Shown here: positions 40,550 through 41,365 of the stretch, one piece after another
How the letters are laid out: each line of letters starts with the position of its first letter
How positions within the stretch are numbered: the first letter of the stretch is position 1
Source of the DNA: Acidimicrobiales bacterium
GTDB lineage: Bacteria; Actinomycetota; Acidimicrobiia; Acidimicrobiales; Acidimicrobilacustridaceae
Length of the DNA: 41,365 bases
Reading direction: 5' to 3'
Assembly (NCBI GenBank): GCA_025456085.1
Contig: JALOLF010000049.1
Span: 1-41,365 of the forward strand
Notes under the pieces: generated by a model
Told to the model about the DNA's origin: nothing
Database searches by the model: none
Seen by the model: only the letters and a program-made list of their open reading frames with translations
Translations under genes and position numbers: made by a program

Positions 40550-41341
40550 GTGGAGATGCGACGCCGGCTCCGCATCGGGATCAGCTCCTGCTTCCTGCCG
40601 CCGGACCCGAACCGCCCCGTGTTCACGCCCAAGCGACTGCTGTACGTGGAGGAGTCGATGGCGCACTGGGTGGCCTCCCGGGGCGCGCTGGCCTACCCGC
40701 TGGTGACCACGGGGCCGGGCTCGCCGCCGCCGTCGGCCTTCGCCGAGGACCTCGACGGGCTGGTGCTGCACGGCGGCTCCGACGTGTGCCCCCGCACCTA
40801 CGGCGAGGAGCCGCTCGAGACCCGGTGGCAGGGCGACGAGCCCCGCGACCGCTACGAGCTGGCGCTGGTGGAGGCGTTCTCGGCAGCCGGCAAACCGATC
40901 CTGGGCGTGTGCCGGGGCATGCAACTGCTGAACGTGTGGCGCGGCGGCACCCTGTACCAGGACATCGCCACCCAGGTGGAGGCCGGTCGGCTGCACCGCC
41001 ACCCCGAGCACTACGACGCCCACCGCCACGACGTGGTGCTCGAACCGGGCTCCCTGCTGGCCGGCCTGCACCCCGGTGCGGCCCGGGTGACGGTGAACAG
41101 CGTGCACCACCAGGCGGTGAAGGACCTGGGTGCGGGGCTGCGGGTGGAGGCACGCTCGGCCGAGGACGGCCTGGTGGAGGCGATCCGCCTGGACGGCCCC
41201 ACGTGGGTGGCGGGCGTGCAGTGGCACCCCGAGTTCGCCTTCACCGGCCCGCACAGCCGCAGCGAGGCCGGCGCCGACCTCCACGACGACGAGCCCCTGC
41301 TGGACGCCTTCCTGACCGCCAGCGCCGAGCGGGCCGGCTGA
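40550..41341 (+). CDS. Class I glutamine-amidotransferase-like hydrolase (PuuD type)
   Basis: 263 residues. The catalytic Cys is in 'PILGVCRGMQLLNVWRGG', and His/Glu in 'VAGVQWHPEFAF', so the triad is intact; 'LVLHGGSDVCPRTYGEEP' and 'TVNSVHHQAVKDLG' are typical of gamma-glutamyl-GABA hydrolases. It should release glutamate from a gamma-glutamyl compound as the last step of the glutamylation route. Start is GTG 40550, 11 bp after the dehydrogenase stop; ATG 40556 is an alternative. Confidence 0.86.
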   Translation: MEMRRRLRIGISSCFLPPDPNRPVFTPKRLLYVEESMAHWVASRGALAYPLVTTGPGSPPPSAFAEDLDGLVLHGGSDVCPRTYGEEPLETRWQGDEPRDRYELALVEAFSAAGKPILGVCRGMQLLNVWRGGTLYQDIATQVEAGRLHRHPEHYDAHRHDVVLEPGSLLAGLHPGAARVTVNSVHHQAVKDLGAGLRVEARSAEDGLVEAIRLDGPTWVAGVQWHPEFAFTGPHSRSEAGADLHDDEPLLDAFLTASAERAG

Positions 41342-41365
41342 ACCTCCTCCCGGTTCTCGCGCGTC

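Overview
The window is high-GC, gene-dense actinobacterial DNA. Gene content (Tat-exported proteins, UbiB-like kinase, SDR/SRPBCC pair, a glutamine-synthetase-like/Fe-ADH/PuuD set, many GTG starts) and at least eleven genes whose start codon lies 6-9 nt after a TAnnnT -10 hexamer (leaderless mRNAs) suggest a free-living actinobacterium, perhaps of class Acidimicrobiia. The class assignment is an inference; there is no rRNA marker.

Layout. 1-3.7 kb (minus strand): the end of a cell-surface polysaccharide-type locus, with a DUF4012 membrane protein cut by the left edge, a DegT-type sugar aminotransferase and two small membrane proteins. 3.8-5.3 kb: a Tat-exported protein and a decayed Tat-signal gene. 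5.4-9.4 kb: a toxin-antitoxin island with HTH-MNT/HepT, Phd/VapC, an RHH antitoxin with a truncated VapC, a FitA-like antitoxin/VapC pair, one SAM methyltransferase and mosaic debris. 9.4-13.4 kb: an operon for fatty-acid modification (FAD oxidoreductase, DUF1365, cyclopropane-fatty-acid-synthase-like) behind an ECF-like promoter. 13.7-15.5 kb: a very acidic, low-complexity protein. 15.5-16.3 kb: a TacA/TacT-type pair. 16.4-23.1 kb: SDR and SRPBCC genes, a seven-bladed PLL-type lipoprotein, two exported proteins of unknown role and a propeller-like protein with a silk-like Ala/Gly/Ser insert. 23.2-24.5 kb: a CoA-transferase gene broken by an internal deletion. 24.5-31.2 kb: AbiEi/DUF559 protein, TrmH methyltransferase, UbiB kinase, Ser/Thr kinase, rhodanese lipoprotein behind a CsoR/CstR-like operator, zinc-ribbon protein and a ferredoxin-metallo-beta-lactamase protein. 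31.4-33.9 kb: a single gene fusing an undecaprenyl-phosphate sugar-phosphate transferase, a PqqD/RRE domain and an HprK-like kinase. 34-36.1 kb: membrane-anchored subtilase and PQ-loop transporter. 36.4-41.3 kb: GS-like ligase, patatin, Fe-alcohol dehydrogenase and PuuD-type hydrolase, together resembling a gamma-glutamylation route for breaking down an amine or amino alcohol such as ethanolamine.

The most interesting item is the three-domain fusion at 31407-33860. It joins the initiating step of lipid-linked glycan synthesis to a peptide-recognition domain and a peptide or protein kinase. Together with the ferredoxin-MBL gene it is bracketed by two inverted copies of a 59-bp MITE-like repeat, and a subtilase follows. 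The window also has a second dispersed hairpin family and several promoter-proximal tandem repeats. I recognised no tRNA, rRNA, CRISPR array or transposase.
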